6,639 nucleotides of DNA, taken from positions 1 through 6,639 of the forward strand of contig CANHXV010000113.1 in NCBI GenBank assembly GCA_947464665.1. Reading direction: 5' to 3'. Every line of letters begins with the position of its first letter. Positions within the stretch are counted from its first letter, which is position 1. The notes under the pieces are model-generated. The model saw only the letters and a list, made by a program, of their open reading frames with translations, ran no database searches and was not told where the DNA came from. The DNA is from Comamonadaceae bacterium (GTDB taxonomy: Bacteria; Pseudomonadota; Gammaproteobacteria; Burkholderiales; Burkholderiaceae_C). A program made the position numbers and the translations under genes. This document shows, piece by piece, positions 5,515 through 6,639 of the stretch.

Positions 5515-6639
5515 TCAGAGTACTTCGAAAATGCCGCAAGCACCCATGCCGCCACCAATGCACATGGTGACAGCCACACGCTTGGCGCCACGGCGTTTGC
5601 CTTCAATCAATGCATGTCCAGTTAAACGCTGGCCACTCACGCCATAGGGGTGACCCACCGCAATGGCGCCGCCATTGACGTTGAGGCGATCGGGTGGAAT
5701 GCCCAAAGTATCACGGCAATACAAAACTTGAACTGCAAAGGCTTCGTTCAGTTCCCACAAGTCAATGTCGGAAACCTTGAGTCCCAAGCGTGCCAATGAT
5801 TTTGGCACAGCATACACAGGGCCGATTCCCATTTCATCGGGCTCACAACCCGCAACCGCAAAGCCTAAAAAGCGACCCATGGGTTTCAAGCCACGTTGCT
5901 CTGCCAACTTTTCGTCCATCAAGACACAAGCACCAGCGCCATCAGAGAACTGACTGGCATTGCCCGCGGAGATCAAACCACCTGGCAATGCAGACCGCAA
6001 GCCAGAAATCGCTTCAATGGTGGTTCCTTCACGCAAGCCTTCGTCTACGCTCACCGTGACTTGCTTGGTCATCAGGCCCATGACCTTGTCGATGACACCT
6101 GCAGACACTGTGATGGGGGCAATTTCGTCGTTGAACAGACCAGCGGCTTGTGCGGCGCAAGCCTTTTGCTGGCTGCCAGCACCGTATTCGTCCATGCGAT
6201 CACGTGAAATTTTGTAACGCTTGGCAACTTGCTCGGCGGTTTGCAACATGTTCCAGTAAATTTCGGGCTTCATTTTGGCCAGCGCCAAATCTTGCAGCAT
6301 GTGTTGATTGGCTTCTTGCTGCACACAAGAAATACTTTCAACACCACCAGCCACATACACCTGACCTTCGCCAGCGATGATGCGCTGCGCAGCCAAAGCA
6401 ATGGTCTGCAAACCGGATGAGCAGAAACGATTGACGGTCATGCCAGACACAGAAATAGGCATGCCTGCTTTCAAAGCAATTTGACGCGCAATGTTGGCGC
6501 CAGTGGCACCTTCAGGTGTGGCGCAACCCATGATGACGTCTTCAACTTCTGCGGCGTCAATGCCTGCGCGTTGAACAGCGTGTTGTACCGCATGGCCACC
6601 CAAAGTGGCACCATGGGTCATGTTGAATGCGCCCTTCCA
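5515..6639 (-). CDS. Acetyl-CoA C-acyltransferase (thiolase), 5'-truncated by the window edge
   Basis: The C-terminal 374 residues of a thiolase. The reading frame stays open through base 6639 (WKGAFN precedes the Met at 6621), and normal thiolases are about 390-400 residues, so the true start lies some 15-25 codons outside; the Met at 6621 is internal. Counting from that Met, the nucleophile is Cys67 in NRFCSSGLQT, followed by the NEAFA motif (292-296), catalytic His324 in GGAIAVGHPYG (317-327) and the acid/base Cys354 in CIGGGMG. All catalytic elements are intact. The enzyme cleaves 3-ketoacyl-CoA with CoA to give acetyl-CoA and a shortened acyl-CoA; the reverse condensation is also possible. 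The full set of motifs and the presence of an acyl-CoA dehydrogenase next door favour a degradative beta-oxidation thiolase over a PHB-type biosynthetic one, but this is inference. It precedes the dehydrogenase by 73 bp containing a hairpin, so co-transcription is possible but not certain. Confidence 0.95.
   Translation of the reverse strand, partial: WKGAFNMTHGATLGGHAVQHAVQRAGIDAAEVEDVIMGCATPEGATGANIARQIALKAGMPISVSGMTVNRFCSSGLQTIALAAQRIIAGEGQVYVAGGVESISCVQQEANQHMLQDLALAKMKPEIYWNMLQTAEQVAKRYKISRDRMDEYGAGSQQKACAAQAAGLFNDEIAPITVSAGVIDKVMGLMTKQVTVSVDEGLREGTTIEAISGLRSALPGGLISAGNASQFSDGAGACVLMDEKLAEQRGLKPMGRFLGFAVAGCEPDEMGIGPVYAVPKSLARLGLKVSDIDLWELNEAFAVQVLYCRDTLGIPPDRLNVNGGAIAVGHPYGVSGQRLTGHALIEGKRRGAKRVAVTMCIGGGMGACGIFEVL

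Noticed and set aside
6619..6621. ATG at 6621 as the true start of the thiolase
   Set aside because: The frame continues open to the window edge with typical thiolase N-terminal residues (KGAFN before the Met), and the resulting protein would be shorter than the family norm and miss the first strand.
1..6639. Mobile element, CRISPR array, tRNA/rRNA or other accessory system
   Set aside because: No transposase, terminal repeats, spaced direct repeats, tRNA-like cloverleaf or rRNA sequence was seen on either strand, and essentially all bases are accounted for by metabolic genes.

Overview
The window is a tightly packed run of seven protein-coding genes, all read on the minus strand (right to left). 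Two are cut by the window edges: a thiolase lacks its N-terminus at the right end and a short-chain dehydrogenase lacks its C-terminus at the left end. I see no RNA gene, insertion sequence, CRISPR array, phage gene or long non-coding stretch. The longest gap between genes is 73 bp. Protein style, gene content and a G+C of roughly 50-57% (counted on only two 60-base lines) suggest a betaproteobacterium of the Burkholderiales, most likely a Comamonadaceae-type freshwater or soil organism. That placement rests on family resemblance recalled from memory, not on a marker gene.

Layout in order of transcription: (1) acetyl-CoA acyltransferase/thiolase, 6639 down to 5515; (2) a 73-bp gap (5442-5514) holding a terminator-like GC hairpin; (3) a 616-residue acyl-CoA dehydrogenase of the long, DmdC-like type, 5441-3591; (4) a complete classical SDR oxidoreductase, 3560-2769; (5) a PaaI-type hotdog thioesterase, 2760-2332; (6) a CurA/PTGR-like NADP-dependent medium-chain reductase, 2319-1303; (7) a glutathione S-transferase family protein with an extra C-terminal beta-rich domain, 1273-338; (8) a second SDR, 341 down to 1, whose start overlaps the GST stop by four bases. 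From the dehydrogenase onward the gaps are 30, 8, 12, 29 and -4 bp, so these six genes are very probably one transcription unit. Whether the thiolase is co-transcribed depends on how strong the hairpin is.

Together the genes look like a fatty-acid or acyl-CoA catabolism operon. The dehydrogenase would introduce the 2,3-double bond, one or both SDRs could oxidise a 3-hydroxyacyl intermediate, the thiolase would cleave the 3-ketoacyl-CoA, and the thioesterase could release stalled acyl-CoA. The CurA-like reductase and the GST could handle alpha,beta-unsaturated or electrophilic by-products. No enoyl-CoA hydratase is in the window, so the pathway is incomplete here and the substrate cannot be told from sequence alone. 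I found no clearly novel system. The points most worth a second look are the GST with its appended domain inside a lipid operon, the hairpin plus TTGACA motif ahead of the dehydrogenase, and the pairing of two SDRs with different apparent cofactor preference.
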